Shown in pieces: positions 16,261 to 25,228 of a stretch of DNA of 64,000 nucleotides. The notes below the pieces were generated by a model. That model was not told where the DNA came from, made no database searches, and worked only from the letters and a program-made list of their open reading frames with translations. Position 1 is the stretch's first letter. Every line of letters starts with the position of its first letter. The position numbers were made by a program, and so were the translations under genes. The stretch covers positions 806,001 through 870,000 of the forward strand of contig NZ_SDLR01000003.1 in assembly GCF_004522215.1 (NCBI RefSeq), in the 5' to 3' direction. This stretch comes from Ammoniphilus sp. YIM 78166. GTDB lineage: Bacteria; Bacillota; Bacilli; Aneurinibacillales; RAOX-1.

Positions 16261-17744
16261 GATTTCACTTCACTTCCGAATAGTAGTTCGAAGATCTGTT
16301 TTCTCGCTACTTTTCCACTCGTGGTATAAGGTAGCTCCTTCACAAATTCGATTTCTCTTGGACATTTATAAGGAGCGAGATGCTTCCTGCAATGGTTTTG
16401 AATTACCTGCTTGGGAATCGTTGCATTTGGTTTTAGGAGAATGGCGGCCACGATCTTTTCTCCCCAATACTTATCGGGCTTTCCTAGAACTGCGACGTCT
16501 TCTACGTTGGGCAGAAGCTTAATCACTTTCTCTACTTCTTCCGGATATACGTTCAATCCACCATAAAGAATCATGTTCTTTTCGCGTCCTACAAGATAAA
16601 TATACCCCTCATGATCTTGTCTGGCCATGTCATGAACGGTTGCCCATCCATCAGCAACAAGAACCTGTTGGGTCTCTGCTTCATTATCATAATAACCAGC
16701 AAACAAGTAGTCACTTCGGACAAATAGCTTTCCCACTACACCGATAGGGACATCCTGTCCCTGTTCATCTCGAATGGACACTTCAACTCGATAGAACGGT
16801 CGCCCCACCGAATCTGGTTTTTTCTTATTACCCTCAAGATCGATAACCGCAACAAAGCTCAGTTCCGATGCTCCGTAGAATTCATAGAGATCTCCTTGAG
16901 GGAACCATTGAGCAACCCTGCGCTTAGATTCAGGACTCCACTTTGCTCCCGCGGATAGAATAGCACGAATATCGTTCCCCTCCAATTGCTTTCGCGGGTC
17001 CTTAAGCTCTAGGTTAATCGCTTCAAACATGGTAGGTACCATATACAAGACGGAAACTTTCCATTGCGTAATTGCAGCGATGCATTTGGACGGAGTAAAC
17101 TTTTCAAGAAGAATGACAGTGGCTCCTATGTGTAGAGCATGTACGGCGGCATAGAGGAAGGTAGAGTGAACTAACGCCCCAGGTGAACAGACAACATCCT
17201 CTGAAGTAAAGCCAAATTCTGCTGCACTTCCCTCGAAGCTTTTCACCCATGAGCGATGAGAACGAACGAAGCCCTTTGGGACTCCAGTAGTTCCTGAGGT
17301 GAAGCCCATATAAAAAAGCGTGGTATCGGCAACAGAATGACTGGGCTGGCAAGTCTCTTCTACAGGTACATTCTGACTAAACACAATCTGGGTTGATTGG
17401 GGTAGATCAGGAAGTTTATCTACCCACTCTTTGTCAACTACCAGCACTTTAGGTTGTACGGAAACCATAACTTGATTTAACTCCTGTTTACTCCATTTGG
17501 GATCTAGTGGTACAGCTATCCAACCAGCTCTAGCTGCACCCAAAAAATAAGTAAGGAATTCAATACGATTTTTCATAAAAAGGCAGGCCTTATTTTCCAT
17601 AGGTCCCAAAGAACTCAAATAGCGAGCGAAGCCATCTATTTGCCTATCTAGCTCTTGATAGGTAATACATTGTTCCTCATCAACTAAAGCTATTTTCTCA
17701 GGATATGATCGGCTGTAAGTACGAAGCGAATCGGTAATCAGCAT
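16257..17744 (-). CDS. yhfT: acyl-CoA synthetase YhfT
   Basis: A 495-residue ANL-superfamily ligase. The P-loop GFTSGTTGVPKGF (about residues 151-163), YGASE (about 290), DMARQD and the C-terminal GLNVYPEEVE and TTSGKVARK motifs are all present, so it should adenylate and thioesterify a carboxylic acid. GGAGG precedes ATG 17744. It is translationally coupled to yhfS and 85 bp downstream of bioY. In B. subtilis this operon is part of the BirA (biotin) regulon, which suggests a pimelate-like or fatty-acid substrate. Confidence 0.9.
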   Translation of the reverse strand: MLITDSLRTYSRSYPEKIALVDEEQCITYQELDRQIDGFARYLSSLGPMENKACLFMKNRIEFLTYFLGAARAGWIAVPLDPKWSKQELNQVMVSVQPKVLVVDKEWVDKLPDLPQSTQIVFSQNVPVEETCQPSHSVADTTLFYMGFTSGTTGVPKGFVRSHRSWVKSFEGSAAEFGFTSEDVVCSPGALVHSTFLYAAVHALHIGATVILLEKFTPSKCIAAITQWKVSVLYMVPTMFEAINLELKDPRKQLEGNDIRAILSAGAKWSPESKRRVAQWFPQGDLYEFYGASELSFVAVIDLEGNKKKPDSVGRPFYRVEVSIRDEQGQDVPIGVVGKLFVRSDYLFAGYYDNEAETQQVLVADGWATVHDMARQDHEGYIYLVGREKNMILYGGLNVYPEEVEKVIKLLPNVEDVAVLGKPDKYWGEKIVAAILLKPNATIPKQVIQNHCRKHLAPYKCPREIEFVKELPYTTSGKVARKQIFELLFGSEVKS

Positions 17745-17829
17745 GAGAACCTCCAAGAAAAAAAAGGGGATGCCTTACAGGCAAACCCTTTCTTAATAAA
17801 TATTTATTTTTAAAAAGAACTTAAGGATA

Positions 17830-18390
17830 TTAGGCCACGTATTTCTGATCTTTTTCAATAATCGGTTTCATACTTCTCATCTTCATCGCAACATAAGCCG
17901 CGATAAACGCTTTTATTAAATCACCTGGAATATAAGTGACCGCGGAAATTGCAGCTTTATCCAGGGGCATTTCAGTAATCATGGCCAGAACAGGCACGCC
18001 AATGGAATAAATGAGTAAGATTCCACCTAATACATTAATAGCAAAGGACTTCCAGAGTGTTAAACGGTGCCAGAAACGTTCAGTGAAGTAGCCAATTAGA
18101 AAAGCGGCAATGGGCCAACTCCAGAGATATCCAGCACTCGGCCCAATCAGTACAGAGAAACCACCTCGACCTCCAGACAATACCGGTGCTCCTGCAGCTA
18201 CAATCAATAGAAAGACAACAAGTGATAGACCGCCCAATCTAGCACCGAGGATGCCCCCCGCTAGCATCACTCCAAGCGTTTGTACCGTGATGGGAACAGG
18301 ACTATATGGCAATGGGATGGGAGGTAAAAAGCCTAATACACACATAATAGCTGCAAATAGCGCAACGTACATCATATTTTTTGTTTTCAT
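17830..18390 (-). CDS. bioY: biotin transporter BioY (YhfU)
   Basis: A 186-residue six-span S-component. The BioY signature GARLGGLSLVVFLLIVAAGAPVLSGGRGGFSVLIGPSAGYL is intact (residues 50-92). It should bind biotin in the membrane, alone or with an ECF module. ATG 18390 has the better spacing from AGGGGG; ATG 18396 is the alternative. A promoter and a BirA-type operator lie immediately upstream, as expected for biotin-repressed uptake. Confidence 0.93.
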   Translation of the reverse strand: MKTKNMMYVALFAAIMCVLGFLPPIPLPYSPVPITVQTLGVMLAGGILGARLGGLSLVVFLLIVAAGAPVLSGGRGGFSVLIGPSAGYLWSWPIAAFLIGYFTERFWHRLTLWKSFAINVLGGILLIYSIGVPVLAMITEMPLDKAAISAVTYIPGDLIKAFIAAYVAMKMRSMKPIIEKDQKYVA

Positions 18391-18430
18391 TTCCATTTCC
18401 CCCTTTCTTACTGTAGCTTTTCTTAATCCA

Positions 18431-18484
18431 AATATAATGGGAGAATAAGGTTATGTCAACTTATTTTTAGTGTTTGGTTAACCT
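18431..18484 (-). promoter_or_regulatory. bioY promoter with BirA-type operator
   Basis: On the minus strand TTGACA (18454-18459) and TATATT (18431-18436) are 17 bp apart. Overlapping the -35 box is GGTTAACC-N14-AGTTGACAT, which fits the known Gram-positive BirA box (TTGTTAACC-N14/15-GGTTTACAA) in half-site spacing and core bases. Binding there would block RNA polymerase. Confidence 0.72.
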
Positions 18485-18486
18485 TT

Positions 18487-18927
18487 TTAGTTGTTCTTTA
18501 AATAGGCATAACCTCTTAGGGAAATCCGCATTAAAACTTCAGAAAATATCAAGCCAATCGCTATAGAGCCCGATATCATCAGCGCTTTTGCAGCCAATTG
18601 AACGGCTAAGCTGTAGTCATTTTCCACAAACTTGCGAGTGGCATCGTAAGCAAGACCACCTGGAACAAGAGGAATAATGCCCGCAACACTATATATTATA
18701 ATCGGCGTTTTATATAATTTGGCAAATATTTGACATAAAACAGAAATCACCATAGCAGCTATCAGCGTTGCTGGCACATAGTCATACTGTCGAAGCACTA
18801 ATTCAAAATAAATGATCCAGCCGACCATTCCAACCAGCCCACAAATAAATAACGTTCTTCTAGGGGCATTAAAGAGAATGGCAAAGGTCGCTGAAGCAAT
18901 GAAGCTCGTGATGAGCTGTTCCCACAT
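18487..18927 (-). CDS. threonine/serine exporter, ThrE C-terminal-type subunit
   Basis: A 146-residue membrane protein with about five spans, the YjjB/DUF3815 half of the ThrE family (IPLVPGGLAYDATRKFVENDY at about 91-111). It follows the other half by 17 bp. In many Firmicutes the two halves of the Thr/Ser exporter are separate genes, as here. The substrate is inferred from the family. Confidence 0.88.
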   Translation of the reverse strand: MWEQLITSFIASATFAILFNAPRRTLFICGLVGMVGWIIYFELVLRQYDYVPATLIAAMVISVLCQIFAKLYKTPIIIYSVAGIIPLVPGGLAYDATRKFVENDYSLAVQLAAKALMISGSIAIGLIFSEVLMRISLRGYAYLKNN

Positions 18928-18944
18928 TCGTTTTGGTCTCCTTT

Positions 18945-19700
18945 TTAATATAATGAAATTACCACAGCGATCCCGCTTCCAATGGCGAATGCGGTCAACA
19001 AGGCCTCCGCCCCTTTGGTTACTCCTGATACTAAATGTCCAGCGATCAAATCCCTTACGGCGTTAGTAATTAAGACGCCAGGCACTAGAGGCATGACAGA
19101 GCCAATGATAATCTTATCCAAGTCTAAGCCTAGCCCTATCACTACAAATGCTACCGATAAAAGGCCAATCACGAAGGCGGCTAAGAATTCTGCGAAAAAC
19201 TTGACCTGCACTAAACGTTGAAACAATACTGCACATAGGTAACCCATTCCACCAGACACGAGAGCGGGAATAAAGTCCTGCCATTGTCCTTGGAACATGA
19301 TCAGGAAACAACCGCTCGTGGCTGCTGCGGCTAGAATTTGGATGAACAAAGGATAGGTACCCTTAGCTGCTTCAATTTGTTTTAATCGCTTCACTGTTTC
19401 TTGCAGGGTTAGCTCTCCATCACTAGCTCTCCTAGAGATACTATTTACCTTGGCTACTTTTTGTAAATCTGTAGATCGTTCTGATATTCGTATGAGCCTC
19501 GTAGGATCCGCTCCCTCTAGTGAAAAAATAATAGCTGTTGGAGTTACGAAGCTATGGGATTGAGGTATACCAAACGACGCAGCCATCCTCATCATGGTAT
19601 CCTCTACTCGCATAGTTTCAGCCCCATTCTCTAGCATGATTTTCCCAGCTAATAAGCAGGCTTCGATAATTTCAGATGTAGAGTTTCTTTGGATAGTCAT
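18945..19700 (-). CDS. threonine/serine exporter, ThrE N-terminal-type subunit
   Basis: A 251-residue DUF1212/YjjP-like protein. A soluble N-terminal domain (LLAGKIMLENGAETMRVEDTM at about 16-36, PTAIIFSL) is followed by about five membrane spans with VMPLVPGVLITNAVRDLIAGH. It is first in a two-gene operon with the DUF3815 partner. ATG 19700 follows a weak GGGGAA. Expected to export Thr/Ser across the cytoplasmic membrane. Confidence 0.88.
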   Translation of the reverse strand: MTIQRNSTSEIIEACLLAGKIMLENGAETMRVEDTMMRMAASFGIPQSHSFVTPTAIIFSLEGADPTRLIRISERSTDLQKVAKVNSISRRASDGELTLQETVKRLKQIEAAKGTYPLFIQILAAAATSGCFLIMFQGQWQDFIPALVSGGMGYLCAVLFQRLVQVKFFAEFLAAFVIGLLSVAFVVIGLGLDLDKIIIGSVMPLVPGVLITNAVRDLIAGHLVSGVTKGAEALLTAFAIGSGIAVVISLY

Positions 19701-19795
19701 TTTTTGTGTTCCCCACTAATTAATTTGGTTTACTAAGACTTTAGTTTAATAGAAAGTTATAAGATGAATCAAATACAAAAAAACACGAGGATAGC

Positions 19796-21313
19796 TTACC
19801 TCGTGTAATTAGGCTGTTGAACCTGCTTAGACTCCTGCATTTTTTGAATGAATCCTTCTAAGATATCGTGTACTTGGCTGCAAGGAACCTTGCTAGCCAC
19901 TAGTTGTCCAAGCTTTGATTCTGCACCTAGATGTCCACCCAAGTAAATGTCTACTGCATCTACCATTACTCCGTCAATCTTTGTCTTAGTGCCTTGTAGA
20001 CCAATGTCAGCGATTTGATGTTGACCGCAAGAGTTAGGACAACCAGACCAATGGATACTAAGCGGGGCACCTCCGCCAAATTGTTTATCTAATAATTTGG
20101 CTGTTTCTACAGCAAAATTCTTTGTCTCAATAATAGCTTTATCACAATGTTGTCGACCTGTACAGCTCACCGTACCTCGCAGCATGGATTTCGGATCGAT
20201 CGACAGCTCATTTAAGATGGGCTCGCTTCTAAACTCCTCCACCATTTCCTCAGGTATAGAGGGGATCACCAGATCTTGGTGTGCTGTTAATCGCACTTCT
20301 CCTGTCCCATATTGAGCTGCAAGCAACCCACAAGATAAGAGCTGCTGAGTAGTCAATCGTCCTACGGGGACATGTAAACCTGCATAATAGTAACCGGATT
20401 GCTTCTGAGCATGAAGGCCTATATGATCTCCACGATGGGATGTTACTTTGACTAATGGGGAAGCAGGCTCTAGTTGCCACTCTACTTTTTTCTGCAGCTC
20501 TTCGCGAAACCGCTCCATTCCCCAATCTTCAAGTAGATGCATTAAACGCGCTTTAAACCGCTTCTCTCTTGGTCCGAAATCTCGATAAAGTTCTAGGATA
20601 GCCCTAGTAATGGAGACGACTTGGTCTGGCCATACGAATATATTTGCTGGCTCAGCTAACTTTTGATACGTAGGAGCCAAGGCCCCCCCAAGGTTGATAT
20701 TAAAGCCTGTAACGTGGAGCCCTTCTCTTTCTTTCTGAGCAGGTACAAATCCAATGTCATTGATATCCGCATGTGCACAATCCTCGCAACAACCGGACAA
20801 GGAAATATTAAATTTGCGCGGAAGATTCGTAAAGGCTTTATTCCCTACAATCATTTGATCGATTTCTCGGATCAGCGGCGTCGTATCGATTAGCTCTTGT
20901 TCATCAAGACCTGCTACAGGACAGCCCATAATGTTACGGACATTATCAAATCCAGTTTGAAGCGGGGATAATCCTACTTTCTCCAGTTTTAATAGGATAT
21001 CGGGAAAGTCCTTAAGCTGGATCCAGCGGATTTGCAATCCTTGACGCGAGGTAATGTCCACAAAGCCACGCCCATACAACTCCCCTAACTCTACTACTAT
21101 TCTCCATTGCTCTTCATTTAATACCCCATTGGGCACACGGATGCGAAGCATGAAATGTCCATCAAGCCGCTTGCGGTAAAAAAGGCCATACCACCTGAGT
21201 CTGTCAATATCTTCTTGGGGTGTTTTTTCGATCCCTTGCTCTATTATGTGCCCTAGGTCTTTCAGGATGTCCAACCCATCTTTTTCGGCCTTCATTTGCT
21301 CAATTTTATTCAT
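19796..21313 (-). CDS. ferredoxin-type nitrite/sulfite reductase
   Basis: A 505-residue enzyme with two half-repeats of the nitrite/sulfite-reductase ferredoxin-like domain. The siroheme-[4Fe-4S] ligands are C-x5-C in SCTGRQHC and C-x3-C in SGCPNSCGQHQ. An additional CCEDCAH lies mid-protein. It should reduce nitrite to ammonia or sulfite to sulfide in the cytoplasm; sequence alone does not settle which. ATG 21313 has GAGGTGAGAGG upstream. It is a single gene, with no sirohaem or nitrate genes nearby. Confidence 0.9.
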   Translation of the reverse strand: MNKIEQMKAEKDGLDILKDLGHIIEQGIEKTPQEDIDRLRWYGLFYRKRLDGHFMLRIRVPNGVLNEEQWRIVVELGELYGRGFVDITSRQGLQIRWIQLKDFPDILLKLEKVGLSPLQTGFDNVRNIMGCPVAGLDEQELIDTTPLIREIDQMIVGNKAFTNLPRKFNISLSGCCEDCAHADINDIGFVPAQKEREGLHVTGFNINLGGALAPTYQKLAEPANIFVWPDQVVSITRAILELYRDFGPREKRFKARLMHLLEDWGMERFREELQKKVEWQLEPASPLVKVTSHRGDHIGLHAQKQSGYYYAGLHVPVGRLTTQQLLSCGLLAAQYGTGEVRLTAHQDLVIPSIPEEMVEEFRSEPILNELSIDPKSMLRGTVSCTGRQHCDKAIIETKNFAVETAKLLDKQFGGGAPLSIHWSGCPNSCGQHQIADIGLQGTKTKIDGVMVDAVDIYLGGHLGAESKLGQLVASKVPCSQVHDILEGFIQKMQESKQVQQPNYTR

Positions 21314-21425
21314 ACCTCTCACCTCGGGATTTCGATTTCTTATTAAATCCCATTATAGGGGGATTCCCCTCGGCTGTAGGTATTTATGTAATAAATTCTG
21401 ACATAGAATTATATCGTATTAAGAT

Positions 21426-21830
21426 CTAATCAAATTGTCCTGGCTTTATGAGCTGCCTGCCGACAAATCCATCTTGCAAGCCATGAAAATATCGGATGCT
21501 CTCTTCACCCTTCTTCCAGCAAAGGAGCACTTCTTCGTCTCCGTTCAGGGCAGGAAAATCAATTAAGCCGTGATCAATGTCTTTTAATTGAATCCCCTTA
21601 GACTCGATGTTATTGACATGAAGTTGAGCTTCCATCTCTAGAAATTCAAGCTCACACTCCAATTTGAAGACCCGCTCAGCATCTATAGCATTTTTAGCCA
21701 TAATAATTCTTCGTTCATAATACTTCAATTGGTAGTCCTCTCTCAGCACTTGCAGCTGATCAATTTCCTTAATAACCATAGGAAGTAGTGCATGTGCTTC
21801 GGCTAAGGTAAAAAACTTTTTTTGGGTCAT
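21426..21830 (-). CDS. DUF2203 family protein
   Basis: A 134-residue protein. The N-terminal FFTLAEAHALLPMVIKEIDQLQ and the C-terminal GIQLKDIDHGLIDFPAL, EEVLLCWKKGEESIRYFHGL are characteristic of DUF2203. The middle is a long coiled-coil-like helix. It is soluble and of unknown role. Confidence 0.85.
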   Translation of the reverse strand: MTQKKFFTLAEAHALLPMVIKEIDQLQVLREDYQLKYYERRIIMAKNAIDAERVFKLECELEFLEMEAQLHVNNIESKGIQLKDIDHGLIDFPALNGDEEVLLCWKKGEESIRYFHGLQDGFVGRQLIKPGQFD

Positions 21831-21966
21831 GGTACCTCCTTTATCCCCATAATTTCGTCTTGACTTCAGTATATACTAATTTATTTGTTAGAAATAGTTA
21901 TCTACCCAAGCATCTCTCTTACCAACTACATATCCTAAAATTAAATCACGAGAGGGGGAATGAAGA

Positions 21967-22104
21967 ATGAGCTTTGGATATGGAGTTGGAGGATTTGGTG
22001 CTGGCGGATGCGGTGTTGGGGTAGGTCTTGGAGCTGGTATTGGGTTCATCTTGGTTCTATATATCTTATTGGTAATTATTGCACGCCCTGGATTCATCGT
22101 TTAA
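21967..22104 (+). CDS. YjcZ-family sporulation miniprotein (copy 1)
   Basis: A 45-residue protein, Gly-rich at the N-terminus (GYGVGGFGAGGCGVGVG) with one C-terminal membrane span (FILVLYILLVIIARPGFIV). This is the pattern of YjcZ/YhaL-type and SscA-like sporulation miniproteins. An AGAGGGGG RBS precedes ATG 21967. A second copy follows after 42 bp. Confidence 0.8.
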   Translation: MSFGYGVGGFGAGGCGVGVGLGAGIGFILVLYILLVIIARPGFIV

Positions 22105-22146
22105 CTAAGATTGGGCAGATTAGGGATCTGAAAGGAGGCAAAATTC

Positions 22147-22278
22147 ATGGGTGTACCATTCGGAGCTGGTGTGGGGGCTGGCGTAGGTGTGGGTGCAGGA
22201 CTAGGTACTAGTCTTGGAATGATTCTTGTACTCTACATCCTTCTTGTTATCGTTGCACAACCTGGTTTTATCTACTAG
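22147..22278 (+). CDS. YjcZ-family sporulation miniprotein (copy 2)
   Basis: A 43-residue paralogue of the preceding gene: Gly/Val-rich N-terminus then MILVLYILLVIVAQPGFIY. AAAGGAGG lies eight bases before ATG 22147. The ILVLYILLVI-A-PGFI core is shared, pointing to tandem duplication. It is probably made in sporulating cells and inserted in a membrane. Confidence 0.8.
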   Translation: MGVPFGAGVGAGVGVGAGLGTSLGMILVLYILLVIVAQPGFIY

Positions 22279-22289
22279 TTGGATAAATG

Positions 22290-22319
22290 TCAAAAAGGAG
22301 CCCTGAGAGCTCCTTTTTG
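22290..22319 (+). terminator. intrinsic terminator of the YjcZ pair
   Basis: Stem AAAAAGGAGC/GCTCCTTTTT, 12 bp after the second stop codon. The A-run and T-run make it usable from both sides. Confidence 0.8.
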
Positions 22320-22323
22320 GCTT

Positions 22324-22506
22324 TTAACTGTAGGTCTCAAACTCGGGACGGTGCTCATAAGCCTCATTCATCAGCTCTAGTTGTTCAACCTTTTGTTCCT
22401 CGTTAAGTAATGGATCATTCAATATTGATTGGGATATTAATTTATACGTGGTATCCGTGTAGCCAGACTCCTGAAACATTTCCATATAAAATTCTCTGTT
22501 GGACAT
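22324..22506 (-). CDS. hypothetical protein, 60 aa
   Basis: A small acidic helical protein (SQSILNDPLLNEEQKVEQLELMNEAYEHRPEFE). An AGGAGGAGGTGGG ribosome-binding site precedes ATG 22506. Family unknown. It is divergent from the NlpC/P60 lipoprotein gene. Confidence 0.65.
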   Translation of the reverse strand: MSNREFYMEMFQESGYTDTTYKLISQSILNDPLLNEEQKVEQLELMNEAYEHRPEFETYS

Positions 22507-22640
22507 GCTCCCACCTCCTCCTTCCTATTGTTAAAGAAATCCAACGAAATATACCTAGACGAGGTGTATATTCCATCCCTACTTCAAACATTCTAACTTT
22601 AGCTCCACATTCCCATTTGAACCTATTTAGAGGTGATATC

Positions 22641-23528
22641 TTGAGACGCTTATTCAGAACTGTTCTCCCCTGGTTTCTGGTCGCCATTCTTGCAACTTCC
22701 TGTGGGACAGCCCCACGTAATGAGGCTAGAATGCAACAAACTGCGCAACAGATGCAAATTATCAACGACGGCAAAGTAGCAGCACAAAACATCACCGTTC
22801 AGCTACATAACGGACTTCAATGGTTTCCCCTCGATCCCGTCATGTCTTCATTAGATCTTCGCGGACAGTGGGATGAAGCAGAACAGATGATGGGTTACGG
22901 CTTTACTGATCCGCTATACCGCGTAAGGGCTAATGATAATCAGGCATTTTCTGGTGATCGCGTGGTCTCATTGCCTCAACCGCCGACCCTAATCAACGGG
23001 TCCTTGCATATGACAGAGGCATCCATCTCCTCATTGTTAAATGCACCAGTATCCTGGAATCCGAATACACAGCGCTTATCGCTGCCCCGCCTTACGTTTG
23101 AGAATGCAGGAGATGGTGCGACAACGCAATCCAATGCCAATGTTAATAAAACAGCGGTTGTCAATTATGGAAAGCAATTTTTAGGTGTACCCTATAAATT
23201 TGGTACTGGGCCATACTCACCGAATAACAAGACATTTGACTGCTCTTCCTTTACCCGTCATGTTTACGGAAAATTTGGCGTAAATCTTCCCCGTAGCAGC
23301 CGCAGCCAGTCCGATATCGGTCAGCGAGTGACGGCAGATAATCTTCAGGTCGGTGATTTAATGTTCTTCTACACACCAGGTCGTTACAGCAGCAACAAAA
23401 TAGTAGGTCATGTGGGAATATATGCGGGCAACAACAAAATTCTCCATACCTACGGCAACCCAGGTGTTGTAATCGGAGAATTTAGTCCTTATTGGCGTGG
23501 ACGATTTTTATTTGGTAAACGACTGTAA
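22641..23528 (+). CDS. NlpC/P60 lipoprotein (cell-wall peptidase)
   Basis: A 295-residue lipoprotein. The signal peptide ends LATSC with the lipidated Cys at 21. A region resembling copper-amine-oxidase N-terminal-like domains (about 55-160) may bind wall polymers. The C-terminal NlpC/P60 domain has Cys in FDCSSF, His in GHVGIY and a third polar His in LHTYG. It should cleave peptidoglycan stem peptides. TTG 22641 follows GAGGTGA; the frame is open much further upstream, but that region has no RBS and would bury the signal peptide. Confidence 0.88.
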   Translation: MRRLFRTVLPWFLVAILATSCGTAPRNEARMQQTAQQMQIINDGKVAAQNITVQLHNGLQWFPLDPVMSSLDLRGQWDEAEQMMGYGFTDPLYRVRANDNQAFSGDRVVSLPQPPTLINGSLHMTEASISSLLNAPVSWNPNTQRLSLPRLTFENAGDGATTQSNANVNKTAVVNYGKQFLGVPYKFGTGPYSPNNKTFDCSSFTRHVYGKFGVNLPRSSRSQSDIGQRVTADNLQVGDLMFFYTPGRYSSNKIVGHVGIYAGNNKILHTYGNPGVVIGEFSPYWRGRFLFGKRL

Positions 23529-23532
23529 CAAT

Positions 23533-23569
23533 AAGAAGGGTGCCTCGTATTTGGGCGGCACCCTTCTTT
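23533..23569. terminator. bidirectional intrinsic terminator
   Basis: Stem AAGAAGGGTGCC/GGCACCCTTCTT separates the converging NlpC gene and ABC permease gene. Confidence 0.85.
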
Positions 23570-23574
23570 GTACA

Positions 23575-24396
23575 TTAATTTGTTAATCTACGGCTCAAAA
23601 TGGAACAAATGATGAGCATACCACAGGAAGCTGCAAGAAGAACGCCCCAATCTAGCAGTACATTCGCAGTATGTGAGAGGAGCAACAGTCCTCTAAGGGC
23701 ATCAACCAAGTAACTTAAAGGGTTGATGGTCGCTATCACCTGCAGCCAATTGGGCATAATGGTGATGGGATACAATGCGTTTGAAGCGAAAAACAAAGGC
23801 AGCGTAATTAACTGGCCGATTCCCATCATTCTCTCCCTGGTACGAACAATGAAGGCAATCAACATGGATAATCCAGCAAAAAAAGCCCCCCCAAGAATGA
23901 CGGTAAAAAACAGGCCTAACAAATTGAGCAGCCCCCAATCAAATTGGACACCGATTACAACGGAAAGGAAGAGAATCATGATGGCTTGGATGCAACAGCG
24001 AAGGGAGGCCGAGAGCATTTTACCTAAAACAAATGCAGAACGGTAAATGGGTGTCGATAAAATTTTTTGCAACACGCCAGACTCCCGATCCCATATAATC
24101 ATGATTCCATAAAAGATGGAGAGATAGGTTATCGACTGAGCCAGGATCCCTGGCGCTAAGAACTCTAGATAGGTGGCCCCGCCTGTCGGGATCTCACGCA
24201 AACCGCTCAGTGCCTGGCCAAAAATCAACAACCATAAAGCAGGTTGGATTGCTCTCATTACCAGATCCGTTGGATCTTTTTTTAGCTTTCTGCCTTCCAA
24301 CTCAATCATTACCCAAACATAGGACAAAAATAAAACAACAGGATTTCGTTTTTCTTTATCCAAGTCGTTTGGCTGTGCGGCGACTTCTATAGACAT
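23575..24396 (-). CDS. ABC-2 type permease
   Basis: A 273-residue permease with six membrane spans. The ABC-2 signature is in the middle (GIMIIWDRESGVLQKILSTPIYRSAFVLGK), and the PLFFASNALYPI loop is typical of the DrrB/NodJ group. The start overlaps the ATPase gene by 41 bp, and GGGGGAATGAAGG serves as RBS. Together they form a two-component drug or lipid-linked exporter. Confidence 0.9.
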   Translation of the reverse strand: MSIEVAAQPNDLDKEKRNPVVLFLSYVWVMIELEGRKLKKDPTDLVMRAIQPALWLLIFGQALSGLREIPTGGATYLEFLAPGILAQSITYLSIFYGIMIIWDRESGVLQKILSTPIYRSAFVLGKMLSASLRCCIQAIMILFLSVVIGVQFDWGLLNLLGLFFTVILGGAFFAGLSMLIAFIVRTRERMMGIGQLITLPLFFASNALYPITIMPNWLQVIATINPLSYLVDALRGLLLLSHTANVLLDWGVLLAASCGMLIICSILSRRLTN

Positions 24397-25156
24397 CCTT
24401 CATTCCCCCTTGCTGATCAGGACTTCCGGCAAAATGGACAAAGATCTCATTCATGCTTGCTTCCGGTTTACCCGCTTGGGCTTGGAGTTCTTGCAGCGTT
24501 CCTCTAGCAGCAATGCATCCCTTACTCATAATCGCGATGTTGGAGCACATGGATTCGGCTTCCTCCATATAATGAGTTGTCATAATGATTGTCATTTTCT
24601 CGTTTGCCCTGAGAGCCTCAAGATGAGACCAAACGGACTGGCGAGCAACTGGGTCTAATCCTACCGTAGGTTCATCTAAGAACAATACTTTAGGTTTATG
24701 AAGTATCGCTTGCCCAATTTCCAATCTTCTGATCATGCCTCCTGAATAGGATTTAGCCTGCCTATTTGCAACCTCTGCTAGATCTAATAGTTCGGTTACC
24801 TCTTGAATTCTTTCCAGTCTATCTTTTTTGGGTAAGCCATATAGCTTGGCAAAAAGAAGAAGATTCTCATACCCCGTTAAGGTCCCATCTACGGAAATGG
24901 CTTGAGGAACATAACCAATAAGCCGTCGGATAGACATGGGATCAAGCTGTAAATCAAAACCGCCAATCAATACCTGACCTTCATCCATATCCGCTAACGT
25001 TGTTAGCATTTTAATCGTCGTCGATTTCCCAGCACCATTCGGTCCAAGTAAACCGAAGCACTCCCCTCGTTCAACAAAGAAGCTAACATCATGTACCGCT
25101 TGGATCTCTCCATACTTTTTTGATAAGTGATTTACCAGGATCATCGGTTCCGTCAT
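24356..25156 (-). CDS. ABC transporter ATP-binding protein (DrrA/NodI-like)
   Basis: A 266-residue ATPase with Walker A GPNGAGKST (about 38-46), signature YSGGMIRR, Walker B VLFLDEPTVGLD and switch His in TTHYMEE. It belongs to the daunorubicin/Nod-type export subfamily. It is coupled to the ABC-2 permease gene by overlap. The substrate is not deducible. Confidence 0.92.
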   Translation of the reverse strand: MTEPMILVNHLSKKYGEIQAVHDVSFFVERGECFGLLGPNGAGKSTTIKMLTTLADMDEGQVLIGGFDLQLDPMSIRRLIGYVPQAISVDGTLTGYENLLLFAKLYGLPKKDRLERIQEVTELLDLAEVANRQAKSYSGGMIRRLEIGQAILHKPKVLFLDEPTVGLDPVARQSVWSHLEALRANEKMTIIMTTHYMEEAESMCSNIAIMSKGCIAARGTLQELQAQAGKPEASMNEIFVHFAGSPDQQGGMKDVYRSRRTAKRLG

Positions 25157-25228
25157 AGCCCAATCCTTTCTTGTTCATGGTCATATATTACTTTTGGGTG
25201 CTTATTTTAGGGAAGGAGAAAACGCGCA

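Noticed and set aside
22410..22640. N-terminal extension of the NlpC/P60 gene
   Set aside because: It would bury the lipoprotein signal peptide and lies opposite a small minus-strand gene; TTG 22641 has a proper RBS.
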